Assembly (NCBI GenBank): GCA_002323995.1
Contig: DCQY01000036.1
Span: 267-63,273, forward strand
DNA length: 63,007 nucleotides
Reading direction: 5' to 3'
From: Akkermansiaceae bacterium UBA1506
GTDB taxonomy: Bacteria; Verrucomicrobiota; Verrucomicrobiia; Verrucomicrobiales; DEV007
The notes beneath the pieces were generated by a model that worked only from the letters and a program-made list of their open reading frames with translations, did not search any database and was not told the origin of the DNA. Made by a program: the position numbers and the translations under genes. Below, piece after piece: positions 53,225-62,989 of this stretch; the first letter of the stretch is position 1; the number at the start of each line of letters is the position of its first letter.

Positions 53225-54283
53225 ATGAAATTACGACTCCATCTGGCAGTTCTGCTAATCTGTTTTCCGCTCATTGCTTCTGCGCAGAACTCCCCCAACT
53301 TTCCCTCGCTACCCAGTGAGGTCCTGTCGAACTACTCCCCGAAGACGCCCCAAAGCGTGACCCCGGAAGTCATGGCAGAGCAAGCAGCAAAGTTTCTTGG
53401 GAGCTTAAATGATGAACTTCGAGGTCAAGCGGCGCTATCTTTTGACAGCCCGGAAAAATCACAATGGACCAATGTTCCCCCGCGCGGTCCTCAGGGAGGG
53501 GTGAGACTGGGCGATCTCAATAAAAACCAACTCGAGCTGGCCAGCGACCTCCTTGCCACAGTACTCAGTCCCCAGGGCTACGGCAAAGCACGCGGTATCC
53601 CCCTTGCCGATGACCGTCTCCTCCGCGACGGTGAACGTCGCCCCGGCTTTGGAGCCGAAGACTACTGGCTCGCCATTTTCGGCGTTCCCTCAAAGTCAGA
53701 ACCATGGGGACTCCAGTTCGACGGGCATCATCTTGCCATCAACCTAGCCTTTCACGGAGACGGAATGTCTCTTTCCCCAACCTTCATCGGCACTCAGCCA
53801 AGAGGTTTTGAGCTAGACGATAAGACCATCGAGCCCATGGCAGGCAAAGATGCCGCCGCCTTGAACTTCCTCCGCAGTTTGAGCGATTCCCAACAGCAGA
53901 CCGCCATTCTTGGCAGCGAACGCGGCAACCTCGTTGCCGGTGCCGGTCGCGACGGCGTGGTTCCGGAGTCGGTTGGAGTTTCTTGTCAGGGCCTGAACGA
54001 GGATCAGACTGAAGCAATGATGAAATTACTTAAACTCTACGTCGGTGATTTGCCTGAGCCGTTTGCTTCACGCCGTCTCAATGTTCTCTCTTCAGAGGTC
54101 GACCAAATGTCTTTCGCCTGGTGGGGGCCAACCACAGATGGCGGTGACTACTCTTACCGACTCCAGGGGCCTACCCTCATCATTGAATTCGCAGGCCAAA
54201 ATCTGGGAGGAGACCCTCACAACCACCTTCACTCGATGTATCGCGATCCCACAAATGAATACGGCGCTAAGCTGGGAAATTAA
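53225..54283 (+). CDS. Secreted DUF3500 protein
   Basis: A 352-aa exported protein with a signal peptide (MKLRLHLAVLLICFPLIASAQN). The mature part is a DUF3500 domain, known from the 'GFGAEDYWLAIFGVPS...WGLQFDGHHLAINL' and 'SFAWWGPTTDGGDYSYRLQGPTLIIEF' segments, with several conserved His and Asp residues suited to a metal site. The function is unknown. It is common in Planctomycetota, Verrucomicrobiota and Bacteroidota. It ends 5 bp from the convergent D-lactate dehydrogenase. Confidence 0.85.
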   Translation: MKLRLHLAVLLICFPLIASAQNSPNFPSLPSEVLSNYSPKTPQSVTPEVMAEQAAKFLGSLNDELRGQAALSFDSPEKSQWTNVPPRGPQGGVRLGDLNKNQLELASDLLATVLSPQGYGKARGIPLADDRLLRDGERRPGFGAEDYWLAIFGVPSKSEPWGLQFDGHHLAINLAFHGDGMSLSPTFIGTQPRGFELDDKTIEPMAGKDAAALNFLRSLSDSQQQTAILGSERGNLVAGAGRDGVVPESVGVSCQGLNEDQTEAMMKLLKLYVGDLPEPFASRRLNVLSSEVDQMSFAWWGPTTDGGDYSYRLQGPTLIIEFAGQNLGGDPHNHLHSMYRDPTNEYGAKLGN

Positions 54284-54287
54284 ACCA

Positions 54288-55988
54288 TCAGGTGAACTCC
54301 ACCCGACGTCGCTTGGAGGACTTACCAATTCCAGGATTAAAAGTATTGGTTGGATCGAGCGACTCATAAAAGTTTTTTAGGGTGGAGTCTGCGTCATACA
54401 TATGCCCGACATTGTGCTCCGCCGGGTACTTGGCTCCCTTGGCGTCCAGGTGTCTCAGCATCTTTTTCTTCATCGCCTCAATATCAGTGCCCTTCTTAAA
54501 GATGTAATCCTGATGAAAAACGTGGCACATGAAATGCCCGTAATACAGAGCTAGTTCGAGATGCTCCGTGATCTCGTCAGGCAACTCTTCGACCCATTCC
54601 TTATCATTGCCTAACAAAGCAATATCTAGAGCGAGAACCTCTTCGGTCGTTCTCTGATGAAGATTCTGGTAGCGAATCGCCGCTCCAGCCGCCGCAAACC
54701 GGTGCAATAAGGCAGCCTCCTGCTCTTGCTCGCTACACTCGAAGAAATCGACCCCTTCAAGCCGACTCCATTCTTTTTCAAGATAGCATCGAGCCTCGTC
54801 AATCCCCTCATCGCTCATGCTGAGGATGAGATAATATTCGAAGCGATCCCGATATTTGAGAAGTCGTTTCGGGAGATGCTGCGGGAACAACCGGCTCAAG
54901 TAATAAAGAAAGAGATCGGGTAGAAATTTGGGCAGAAAGGGAATCTTGTTGAGAAAATACTCGGCACTCGACTTGATGGCATAAGCCTTCGGGAGTTTCT
55001 CGGTTCCAAGATACTTGATCGATAAAAAAACGTCTTTGCCGTATCGTTCCGCCGTGTCGAAAATACCGCGATTCATGTATTCGCACATTTCTGGAAGCTC
55101 CTTGAAATTACTGAGGATATGATCGCGAAGTACGACAAAATCCTTGGCCCTGTTACTTCCTAACATAAAAACTTTCTTTCTCTTCGGGACCGGGTAGGTA
55201 TCGACCCGAACCGCAAACGCAGCCACTTTACCGGCACTGCCACTCACCTCGTAAAGTCGCTCAGGGTCGGCGTTGTAACGGTTCGGAACTTTAGCATCGA
55301 GGTTCCGAATGCGATCCCCGTAACCCCGGTCAGAGGCCAGCTTGTCCATTCCCTCAAGATCCTCATCCGGGATTTCTCCTCCCTCGAGATTGGCGAATAT
55401 TTCCTCGGGCGTTTCACCAAGATTCCTAATCCCCAGATGATTAACAAGGTTGAGATGACCCTCGGCATCGACCTGACCAAAAAGCGCCAACTCCGTGTAG
55501 GACGAACCACGCTTGCAGAGGGCTCCTCCGGCATTGTTGGCGATTCCACCTACAATCGTAGCCCCAATGGTTGTCGAACCAATGACGGAATGCGGCGCAC
55601 GACCAAGCGGCTTCAGAAGTTGCTCGAGCTCGTGTAAGGTTGCCCCGGGCAACGCGAGCACCTGTTTTCCACCGTCCAGCAAGATGATCTTCCTGATACG
55701 GGTGATATTCACGATAACCACCTCACGATCGTAGTCGAATCCGCTAGGACAGGAGCCTTCAGTGAGACCGGTTTTAGTCGCCTGCATAATGATGGCGCAG
55801 TTTGCCTCGACACAGGTTTGAATGACTTTCCACTGCTCGAGTAGAGTAGCCGGAAACACGACAGCCGCCGCCCCGCCAGAACCGGAGCGAAAGCCGGAGC
55901 GATAGTAGGCCGTCCTGCGCTCCTCAGTGAGCACATATTTCTCACCAACCGTGGCGGCAAGCGAAGCAATAAGGCGTGGTTTAGACAT
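54288..55988 (-). CDS. dld: Quinone-dependent D-lactate dehydrogenase
   Basis: FAD enzyme of the peripheral membrane type that oxidises D-lactate and feeds electrons to quinones. The 566 aa include an N-terminal PCMH-type FAD domain with IGSTTIGATIVGGIANNAGG and the ALPGATLHELEQLL segment, then a cap and the Dld-type C-terminal membrane-binding region with the MCHVFHQDYIFKKG His-rich motif. The length matches the Escherichia coli type. It is monocistronic. Confidence 0.93.
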   Translation of the reverse strand: MSKPRLIASLAATVGEKYVLTEERRTAYYRSGFRSGSGGAAAVVFPATLLEQWKVIQTCVEANCAIIMQATKTGLTEGSCPSGFDYDREVVIVNITRIRKIILLDGGKQVLALPGATLHELEQLLKPLGRAPHSVIGSTTIGATIVGGIANNAGGALCKRGSSYTELALFGQVDAEGHLNLVNHLGIRNLGETPEEIFANLEGGEIPDEDLEGMDKLASDRGYGDRIRNLDAKVPNRYNADPERLYEVSGSAGKVAAFAVRVDTYPVPKRKKVFMLGSNRAKDFVVLRDHILSNFKELPEMCEYMNRGIFDTAERYGKDVFLSIKYLGTEKLPKAYAIKSSAEYFLNKIPFLPKFLPDLFLYYLSRLFPQHLPKRLLKYRDRFEYYLILSMSDEGIDEARCYLEKEWSRLEGVDFFECSEQEQEAALLHRFAAAGAAIRYQNLHQRTTEEVLALDIALLGNDKEWVEELPDEITEHLELALYYGHFMCHVFHQDYIFKKGTDIEAMKKKMLRHLDAKGAKYPAEHNVGHMYDADSTLKNFYESLDPTNTFNPGIGKSSKRRRVEFT

Positions 55989-56076
55989 GAAAATGACTGA
56001 CGACCATCCTGCAGAACATTCTCGCGAAATTCAAGGTACGGAGAAGAGGCGCTTCAGCTGTTTCTTCTGGCGCTGA

Positions 56077-57384
56077 TCAAACCACGTCGCGACGAGCCTC
56101 GATCTTCGCCTTCAAAAGCCCCATCAATGAGTAGAGACCGAAATAGGCTCGGTTCAGATAGATGGAATCAGCGGACCCTCGAGCCGGACGCACTTCACGA
56201 AAATCGTGATTTCGGCGCTGCTCGTCGCCCATTTCGAAAATACTTTCCATGTAGGACTCATCGGCAAAATCAAAGCTGCCTTCATGGAACGGTTTTCCAA
56301 GTAACTGAGTGCCGCGCTTCGCACTCTCAATGATTAGTTCACGGTCACGTGGCAAATCGTCAGGCGAAATAATTTCCAAAGTTTCGAGCGCCTCAATGAA
56401 GGCAGCCTCGTCCTCGACCACTTCAGGGTCTAGAAAACGAAAGTAATCCCGATGAAAGTCATCTCCAATCTGCTTGGTGCAGCCAAAATCAAGGACAACC
56501 ACTTGTCCCTCGTCATCGACGAGGAAATTCCCAGGATGAGGATCTGCGTGAAACTGTTTTAGATGATGAATTTGGAAATGATAGAAGTCCCAGATTGCCT
56601 GAGCTACCGCATTGCGCCGGTCTTGGTCAGCTTCGTCCGCTGCGTAGCGATCGAGAGGTTGCCCGTCTATCCAGTCCATTGTCAAAACGCGGCGGTTAGA
56701 ATATTCTGAATAATACCGGGGGAAGCGTATGCCCTTGATCTGGTCCGCTGTCGCTTCCGAAAGCGCTATGGACCGCTCCAGTTCAAGAGTATAATTCGTT
56801 TCTTCGAGGAGCCGCTCACGAACCTCTTGGAAGTAGGGCCCAACCTCTCCGGATTTCAGCCCAAGAATTTGCAGGGCCACTGGCTTCACCACTGCTAAAT
56901 CGCTATCGAGGCTGTCGGCCACGCCAGGATACTGCACTTTCACAGCGAACCTTTGATTGCCTATTGTCGCGCGATGCACCTGACCGATCGATGCTCCGTG
57001 CATCGCTGATTGGGTGAACGTATCGAAAATTGCAAGTGGCTCTCTCCCAAATTCCCGCTTAAAGGTTCGGACCACGAGAGGATACGACAGAGGCGGAGCC
57101 GAATACTGCGCTTGAGCAAACTGCTTTCGATAGGCTTCCGGTAAGATATTTCGATCGATGCTGAGCATCTGGGCGAATTTTAAAGGGCCGCCTTTCAGCT
57201 TTGAAAAGGTGTCGTAGATCGCTCCAGCATTGGCTTCGTCCAATTCTTCGCTGTCAACTTGTGCTCCGACGGCACGTTTACCGTAGTGCCTCAGGTAATT
57301 CACACCAACTTTGGCTCCGGCTCCGGCGAGCGCCGTAATTCGGGACGCACGCCCGGCCGGAATTGATTGCTGTTCTGTGGCCAT
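56077..57384 (-). CDS. UbiB/ABC1-family atypical kinase
   Basis: A 435-aa ADCK/UbiB-like protein. The family's N-terminal K-x-G-type motif is KLKGGPLKFAQMLS, the ATP Lys is in FAVKVQYPGV, and the catalytic loop is HADPHPGNFLVDDEGQVVVLDFG with the D-F-G of the Mg site. Members support ubiquinone or other isoprenoid-lipid metabolism as unusual ATPases. It is 3 nt downstream of the TetR gene, so the regulator probably belongs to its own operon. Confidence 0.9.
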   Translation of the reverse strand: MATEQQSIPAGRASRITALAGAGAKVGVNYLRHYGKRAVGAQVDSEELDEANAGAIYDTFSKLKGGPLKFAQMLSIDRNILPEAYRKQFAQAQYSAPPLSYPLVVRTFKREFGREPLAIFDTFTQSAMHGASIGQVHRATIGNQRFAVKVQYPGVADSLDSDLAVVKPVALQILGLKSGEVGPYFQEVRERLLEETNYTLELERSIALSEATADQIKGIRFPRYYSEYSNRRVLTMDWIDGQPLDRYAADEADQDRRNAVAQAIWDFYHFQIHHLKQFHADPHPGNFLVDDEGQVVVLDFGCTKQIGDDFHRDYFRFLDPEVVEDEAAFIEALETLEIISPDDLPRDRELIIESAKRGTQLLGKPFHEGSFDFADESYMESIFEMGDEQRRNHDFREVRPARGSADSIYLNRAYFGLYSLMGLLKAKIEARRDVV

Positions 57385-57387
57385 GAA

Positions 57388-58032
57388 TCAATCAGACTTG
57401 CCCCAGCTGCGCCCGCTAAGAAATCTAAAGAGATCAAAAGCCGAATCCACCGCCTGAGTTCCAATCACATCAAACGCCAATCGCACCGACTTCTCGATGT
57501 AAGCATCTGTGCGCTCAAACTTGGAACTGGTATCGGCGAGATTGAATTCGATTACGGACAAAAAATGACCGAAGAGGCCGAGCGGATAGGTCCGCGTCAT
57601 CGCGCCACGACATGCCACTTCACCATTAGACATGCCCTTTTCCAAAATTTCATCAGCCAACTCAGTAAAAGCTACTCGCATGCCGCAGAGACCTTTTGGA
57701 GGTTGGCCGCTGCTTTTATTCCATCTTGGAAAGCGCGCCAAAAAAAAGGAACGCTGGTCGAGGATTCGATCACAGAAGGCGTAAAGAAAAGTCAGTAAGC
57801 ATTGGCGGCCGTTGAAGCCTGCCCAATCTTCCCCCGACCTGACGGAATCGAGGGTCTCGCGAACAGCTTCCTCCCAGAGGCTCGACTCGAGAGATTCGAA
57901 GGAACCAAAATGCTCGAAGAATTCACGCTCCCCAATCTCCAACTCTTTGGCAAACGCATACACTGAGGGTGGAGGATTTCCATGCTCCAACACGTAGTGC
58001 TGGTAACGCCCCATAATTTCACGACGGTCCAT
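57388..58032 (-). CDS. TetR-family regulator
   Basis: A 214-aa protein; residues about 10-60 form a helix-turn-helix of TetR type (PPSVYAFAKELEIGEREFFEHFGSFESLESSLWEEAV). The C-terminal ligand pocket is mostly helical. TetR proteins beside ABC1 kinases are a known neighbourhood in several phyla; autorepression is the natural guess. It is directly upstream of the kinase gene and 75 nt from the small membrane protein gene. Confidence 0.83.
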   Translation of the reverse strand: MDRREIMGRYQHYVLEHGNPPPSVYAFAKELEIGEREFFEHFGSFESLESSLWEEAVRETLDSVRSGEDWAGFNGRQCLLTFLYAFCDRILDQRSFFLARFPRWNKSSGQPPKGLCGMRVAFTELADEILEKGMSNGEVACRGAMTRTYPLGLFGHFLSVIEFNLADTSSKFERTDAYIEKSVRLAFDVIGTQAVDSAFDLFRFLSGRSWGKSD

Positions 58033-58107
58033 CGTTTGTGCTTACGTCTCCGGAGCCCGACCAGATGAAACAACAATCTCTTAGAACATCGGCTCGAGCT
58101 TTCAGAA

Positions 58108-58479
58108 CTAGGCCTGAGCCTTCCTCGCAGCAATGAACGAGCGGACCGCCATCACCGTGAAGAAAAGGGTGACCACAGTCATAATAAGGATGAGATATGT
58201 CGAAGTCGCTCCCCAATCCAAAGAACCTTTGGCCATCGAGGGAATTATTCGTCCCAAGCCTGCGAGCGCGCCCAATAAGGAGAACAGCACGGCGATGTGC
58301 ATACCTACCTTGGTATTCTTAAGGGCAATGATAGCTCCGATTAACATACCAATCCCAAAGAAGGCCGGAATCATGGCCGTAATAGACTGTTTCGAAGCGC
58401 CTAGCGCCTCCCAGGCGAAGTAGCCTAATAAACCAAGGACGATCAGAATAGCGGAACAGAGAAAGACAAGATTCTTCAT
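58108..58479 (-). CDS. Small four-helix membrane protein
   Basis: A 123-aa protein with four hydrophobic segments (about 4-24, 36-56, 62-82 and 90-112) and short loops, a TMEM14 or DUF4134-like size, without certain family. The ATG at 58479 starts at the first helix, and longer frames add residues with no sense. It precedes the TetR-kinase pair on the same strand and may form part of that unit, but the function is unknown. Confidence 0.65.
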   Translation of the reverse strand: MKNLVFLCSAILIVLGLLGYFAWEALGASKQSITAMIPAFFGIGMLIGAIIALKNTKVGMHIAVLFSLLGALAGLGRIIPSMAKGSLDWGATSTYLILIMTVVTLFFTVMAVRSFIAARKAQA

Positions 58480-58711
58480 TTGGATGCCATCAATTATTGC
58501 AGCAAAAGGTTGAGATGACAAATACCCAAAGCGGCCAATTAACACCGCAAAAGGACAACAGTCTCCGTCATAAAATAGAACATAAAGGAGTGGAGGTGAC
58601 GCTTTCAGACGACAGAGGGCTGATTACCTGCCTCTCGCCGGGTTCAAGTTCTCCGCCGTCGCGGCTCTTCACACTTGTTTCCGGCTAGCTTGAAGTCGAG
58701 CTGCCGCTGCA

Positions 58712-58751
58712 GGCCTTTCGATTCGAACCTAACTCTTGATGACGAAAGGCC
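58712..58751. repeat. 9-bp inverted repeat with tRNA-like loop
   Basis: Arms GGCCTTTCG (58712-58720) and CGAAAGGCC (58743-58751) enclose a 22-nt loop that begins ATTCGAACC, the reverse of a tRNA T-loop. It lies 21 bp from the duplicated tRNA 3' end. Confidence 0.6.
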
Positions 58752-58772
58752 CTAGGGCACGGACCTTTGTAG

Positions 58773-58791
58773 TGGCAGAGAGAGTGGGATT
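58773..58791 (-). repeat. 19-bp copy of the tRNA-Ser 3' end
   Basis: TGGCAGAGAGAGTGGGATT is an exact copy of plus-strand 58922-58940, the CCA, acceptor and T-stem side of the adjacent tRNA-Ser gene, lying 149 bp away in the same orientation. Such direct repeats are the usual result of integration at a tRNA 3' end (attL/attR), or of local duplication. Confidence 0.8.
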
Positions 58792-58877
58792 ATCTCATTC
58801 GCCTCGCTCACGAGATCTCTCCGTCCCGCTATCGCGCGACTCCGAGTCGACCTGCGGTTCAAATCCATTCCCCAATA

Positions 58878-58921
58878 TCAACAAGGGCCAGCTCCGCTTC
58901 GCTGGGGCTGGCCCTTGTTGA
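58878..58921. repeat. 15-bp perfect inverted repeat next to tRNA-Ser
   Basis: Arms 58878-58892 and 58907-58921 are perfect complements (TCAACAAGGGCCAGC) around a 14-nt loop. The hairpin begins at the base next to the tRNA CCA, so it may help 3' processing or terminate tRNA transcription, but it has no T run on the minus strand. Confidence 0.8.
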
Positions 58922-59011
58922 TGGCAGAGAGAGTGGGATTCGAACCCACGGTAGGTTGCCCTACACTCGATTTCGAATCGAGCGCCTTAAACCAGACTCA
59001 GCCATCTCTCC
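58922..59011 (-). tRNA. tRNA-Ser(CGA)
   Basis: A 90-nt cloverleaf on the minus strand. The acceptor GGAGAGA pairs with TCTCTCT (with one G-U at the end), the discriminator is G, and CCA is encoded (58922-58924). The anticodon loop TTCGAAA within a CTCGA/TCGAG stem gives anticodon CGA (58973-58975), reading UCG. The long variable arm (GTAGG GCAA CCTAC) is the class II mark of serine tRNAs, and the T-arm is GTGGG TTCGAAT CCCAC. No other tRNA is in the window. Confidence 0.96.
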
Positions 59012-59113
59012 TTTTCACTCCGAGACGTCTTCTTTTCGGACTGAACGACGAGAACCCTATGCCGTTTGGCGTCGCTTTCAACCACCGCTTTTTCACAGCT
59101 AAGTTTGAGCGGT

Positions 59114-59845
59114 CTACTCGTCGTCGCCCACCACCGCATCGCGACCGTAGAATTTAACCTTACGCCTGATTTTCTCGCGTCCGTTAGTTTCTCGCCAGGC
59201 GTTCGTGTCACGGAGGCTGTAAACGCAACCGCAGTATTCCTGCTGATAAAACTCTTCGTTCTTAGAAATTTCGATCATACGCTGAGCACCACCCTGCTTC
59301 CGCCAGTTGAAAGTCCAGTAGGTCATCCCGTCGTGCCGACCTGCGGCTCGCTCACCGCAGCCGTTAATCTGGGCCATATTCTTCCAACGAGAGATCCCGA
59401 GAGTGCTGGAAATTAGGTTGAATCCATGCTCAGCGGCGTAATCCGCCGTCACCTCAAAGCGCATATCGAAGCAGGCCGTGCAGCGGATACCTCGCTCGGG
59501 CTCGTCTTCCATGCCTTTGGTTCGCGCAAACCAGTCCTTCGCATTGTAGTCCCAGTCAATAAAATCCATCCCAAGCTTTTCCGCGTAGCGAATATTCTCT
59601 TGTTTGCGGATTTCATACTCGTCCCGCGGGTGGATATTAGGGTTATAAAAGAAGATGGTCGTTTCAATCTTGGAAGCGGCCAACGCATCCATGACTTCGG
59701 CGGCGCATGGGGCACAACACGAGTGCATCAGCACCTTTTCAGCACCGTTCGGCGTCTCAAGCACAGGACGCTCATAAGTGTCCACGGAAAACCGAGACAT
59801 ATCGTCGTTGCCCCTGTCGTTTCCGCTCATTGATCGCCTACCCAT
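59114..59845 (-). CDS. queH: Epoxyqueuosine reductase QueH
   Basis: Carries out the last step of queuosine-tRNA synthesis in organisms without QueG. The 243 aa include the adjacent Cys pair and third Cys of HSCCAPC (C43, C44, C47) and CTAC (C122, C125), with a further CGC near the C-terminus. These are the Fe-S and metal ligands of QueH. YNPNIHPRDEYEIRKQ and LISSTLGISRWKN are family motifs. Internal Met residues at positions 6 and 16 are alternative starts. It is 17 nt downstream of the AmiE-NamZ gene. Confidence 0.93.
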   Translation of the reverse strand: MGRRSMSGNDRGNDDMSRFSVDTYERPVLETPNGAEKVLMHSCCAPCAAEVMDALAASKIETTIFFYNPNIHPRDEYEIRKQENIRYAEKLGMDFIDWDYNAKDWFARTKGMEDEPERGIRCTACFDMRFEVTADYAAEHGFNLISSTLGISRWKNMAQINGCGERAAGRHDGMTYWTFNWRKQGGAQRMIEISKNEEFYQQEYCGCVYSLRDTNAWRETNGREKIRRKVKFYGRDAVVGDDE

Positions 59846-59862
59846 GACATTTCATTAATTCT

Positions 59863-62274
59863 CTAGTTTCGCGGATACAATAAGAAAGCTTCGCGCCGTT
59901 TCAAGAAACGATCGATTTCAGGGTTCCAGCCTTGGCGGATCTTTTTCTTTGATTCCTGATCCAACGCCGCCTTGAGCGTTTTTTCGTGTCTCAAGAGAAC
60001 ATTTCCTTTTTCGGCGAGAGTGAAGGTATCGGGGTGAAGATCGTGAAGAGCACGCATCAGTGCGAGTCCAAGATCCAGCGGACGCAACTTGTCCCGATCA
60101 GTGATCAGAAAACGCACGCCCCCGCAGTCTTCACCATCAAAGACACTGGCATTTGGGGTGAATCGGGTCGGAAGAAATAGAATACCGGGAACGTTTTCTT
60201 CACTGAGTCTCGCCACCAACCTACCTTCATGAATCCAAGGGGCACCAATCTGCTCGAACGGGGTGACCGTGCCACGCCCTACTGATACATTAGTAAACTC
60301 AATTAAACCGACACCAGGGTAAAGCATCGCCTCGGTGACACTGCGAATATTCGGGGAAGGATTGATCCAGGGCAGCCCCAAATCATCAAGTCGTTTCGAA
60401 GGATCCCATCCCTCAACTGGAATGACCTGCAACTCGACCTCAATCTGACGTTCCGCGCGAAACAGCCGCGCCAACTCTCCAACGGTCATTCCGTGTTGCA
60501 CCGGAATATCATGAAACGCGACGAAATCGTTCCCCTCTCCAGACCGAATCGGCCCATCAACGACCTGCCCTCCGATAGGATTGACGCGATCGAGAACAAT
60601 AAACTTCACCTTGGCCTCAGCAGCCGCTTCCATGGCAAGACCCATCGTGGAGATGTAGGTGTAAAAACGACAACCGATGTCCTGGATATCGAAGATCAAT
60701 ACGTCCAGTCCTGCCAACTGCTTTCGAGTCGGCTTTCGATTCTCTGATTGGTAGAGGCTATAGATCGGCAAACCAGTCGCCGCATCCGTATCATCATCCA
60801 CGGAGTCCTCTTCGAGAACTCCTCGAATTCCATGCTCAGGAGAAAACAAGGCGACCAGATCAACTCCTGAAGCCGATGCGAGCAGGTCTATGGTAGAGCG
60901 TCGCTGTCGGTTGATCCCAGTCTGATTAGTGATCAAACCGATCTTCATGCCAGCAAGCTCACTAAATCTATCACGCTCGAGAACATCAATCCCGTTCAAT
61001 ACTTCCTCATCTCCCCCTGCAGCGACCTGTTCTGAGATTGTCGGGCGATTCAACTCTTCGGCGAGTGGGATCGGTTCTGTGTAGCCAACCGCCTCGGCGA
61101 CTATAGTTCCTACCTCGATGCGCAGGGGCTTCACACTGGTTCCCTCTGCCGGGTGGTTCCGATTCGTCAGTAAAATGACGAAAGTCTCAGATGCGGGATC
61201 GACCCATATTGAGGTACCCGTCCAACCAGTGTGACCGAAACCTTCCTTCGGGAATTTCTCCCCCCTTTGGTAAGCATAGGGAGAGCTGATATCCCAACCC
61301 AATCCACGTTCAATTCCAAGTTCCGCCGGCAACTGATTACGAGTCGCCTCAACCACCGTTTCCGCTTTGAGAATCACCCTATCTCCAACCTTACCTCGAT
61401 TCATTAACATACGCATCATCAGGGCCATATCCTTCGCTGTGGAGAAGAGTCCCGCGTGTCCAGACACTCCTTGCATCCGTCTCGCGGTAGGATCATGCAC
61501 TTCCCCGCGAATTAAACCGAAACCGGTGATCGCGGTCGTTGGAGCCACCCTTTCTTCAATCAGACCTAACGGGAGAAATCCCGTATCCCTCATCTTGAGG
61601 GGTCCAAAAAAGTGATCATCCACAAATGTATCAAGCCGCTGCCCGGATACCCGCCTAACAATTTCGCCCAACAAGATAAAGTTGACGTCGCTATAACGAA
61701 AGCGAGTCCCCGGTCGTTCCACCAATCCAATAGTGGCCGCACGTTTTACTCCTTCGTGGTAGCCCCAGAAATCTTTTTCGCTCAGATAGAGCGAAGGCGG
61801 GAGACCACTCTGATGGGTCAGGAGGTGGTGAACCGTAACGGCTTCTCGATCTGCCTCAGTCACCACTTCGTCCTCAAGGCCTTCCTTGACTCCACCTTCC
61901 AGAAATTCTGGAAGGTAACGTGATGCCGGAGCAGCGAGATCAAGAAGCCCTTCTTCGGCCAAAAGCAAAATCGCGGGAGTCGCCGCCAGAACTTTGGTCA
62001 AGCTCGCCACATCAAAGACGGTCTCAACCGTCATCAACTCCTCATCAGGCCAGATCATGCGTTTACCGTAAGCCTTCTGAAAAACTTCTCCTCTCGACTC
62101 CACCCAGAGAACAGCTCCCGGAATCTTACCTTCCTCAATCGCAGTCAGGATGACCCGATCCACTTTTTCCAACTTACCAAGATCAAGCGCCTCAGAAAGA
62201 GGGGCAGCCGAAAGTCCCGCCAAGACCATCGCCAAGGATACCCACCGGTTTTGGGAACATTGCAAGAGTTTCAC
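59863..62274 (-). CDS. Fusion of AmiE-like serine hydrolase and NamZ (DUF1343) domain
   Basis: An exported 803-aa two-domain protein with signal peptide (about 1-30). Residues about 35-400 form a class-C-beta-lactamase-like fold with Ser91-x-x-Lys94 (ASLTK), Y194-S-D and H348-T-G in place of KTG. Residues about 427-800 are DUF1343, now NamZ (GH171) exo-N-acetylmuramidase, with GLITNQTG (446-453) and FSPEHGIRG (477-485). In Bacillus subtilis the amiE (ybbE) amidase and namZ (ybbC) genes are neighbours in a cell-wall recycling cluster, so this fusion suggests a bifunctional enzyme that strips peptide and removes MurNAc. The start is GTG at 62274. Confidence 0.9.
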   Translation of the reverse strand: MKLLQCSQNRWVSLAMVLAGLSAAPLSEALDLGKLEKVDRVILTAIEEGKIPGAVLWVESRGEVFQKAYGKRMIWPDEELMTVETVFDVASLTKVLAATPAILLLAEEGLLDLAAPASRYLPEFLEGGVKEGLEDEVVTEADREAVTVHHLLTHQSGLPPSLYLSEKDFWGYHEGVKRAATIGLVERPGTRFRYSDVNFILLGEIVRRVSGQRLDTFVDDHFFGPLKMRDTGFLPLGLIEERVAPTTAITGFGLIRGEVHDPTARRMQGVSGHAGLFSTAKDMALMMRMLMNRGKVGDRVILKAETVVEATRNQLPAELGIERGLGWDISSPYAYQRGEKFPKEGFGHTGWTGTSIWVDPASETFVILLTNRNHPAEGTSVKPLRIEVGTIVAEAVGYTEPIPLAEELNRPTISEQVAAGGDEEVLNGIDVLERDRFSELAGMKIGLITNQTGINRQRRSTIDLLASASGVDLVALFSPEHGIRGVLEEDSVDDDTDAATGLPIYSLYQSENRKPTRKQLAGLDVLIFDIQDIGCRFYTYISTMGLAMEAAAEAKVKFIVLDRVNPIGGQVVDGPIRSGEGNDFVAFHDIPVQHGMTVGELARLFRAERQIEVELQVIPVEGWDPSKRLDDLGLPWINPSPNIRSVTEAMLYPGVGLIEFTNVSVGRGTVTPFEQIGAPWIHEGRLVARLSEENVPGILFLPTRFTPNASVFDGEDCGGVRFLITDRDKLRPLDLGLALMRALHDLHPDTFTLAEKGNVLLRHEKTLKAALDQESKKKIRQGWNPEIDRFLKRREAFLLYPRN

Positions 62275-62425
62275 GGAGAAGATACGAGGAAATTTCAGGG
62301 ATCTTAAGAGGGCAGGTGAATCTCCCGACCCTCCCTATTCTGGCTCAAACCGGCACCTGAATCAATCCCGCTATTGAGTTTGGTTCAGGTTGACCAGATG
62401 TAAGCTCACCCATACATTCGCGGCG

Positions 62426-62989
<564 letters not shown>

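Larger units (their letters stand above)
58480..58921. other. Palindrome- and tRNA-fragment-rich intergenic region
   Basis: Non-coding. It contains a second copy of the tRNA-Ser 3' end (58773-58791), a 9-bp inverted repeat (58712-58720 / 58743-58751) whose 22-nt loop carries a T-loop-like TTCGAACC, and a 15-bp hairpin (58878-58892 / 58907-58921). Further T-loop-like fragments lie at 58640-58650 and 58855-58865 in the other orientation. Confidence 0.6.

Noticed and set aside
58878..58921. Hairpin next to tRNA-Ser as a rho-independent terminator
   Set aside because: It has a strong stem but no T run on the minus strand, so I list it as an inverted repeat only.
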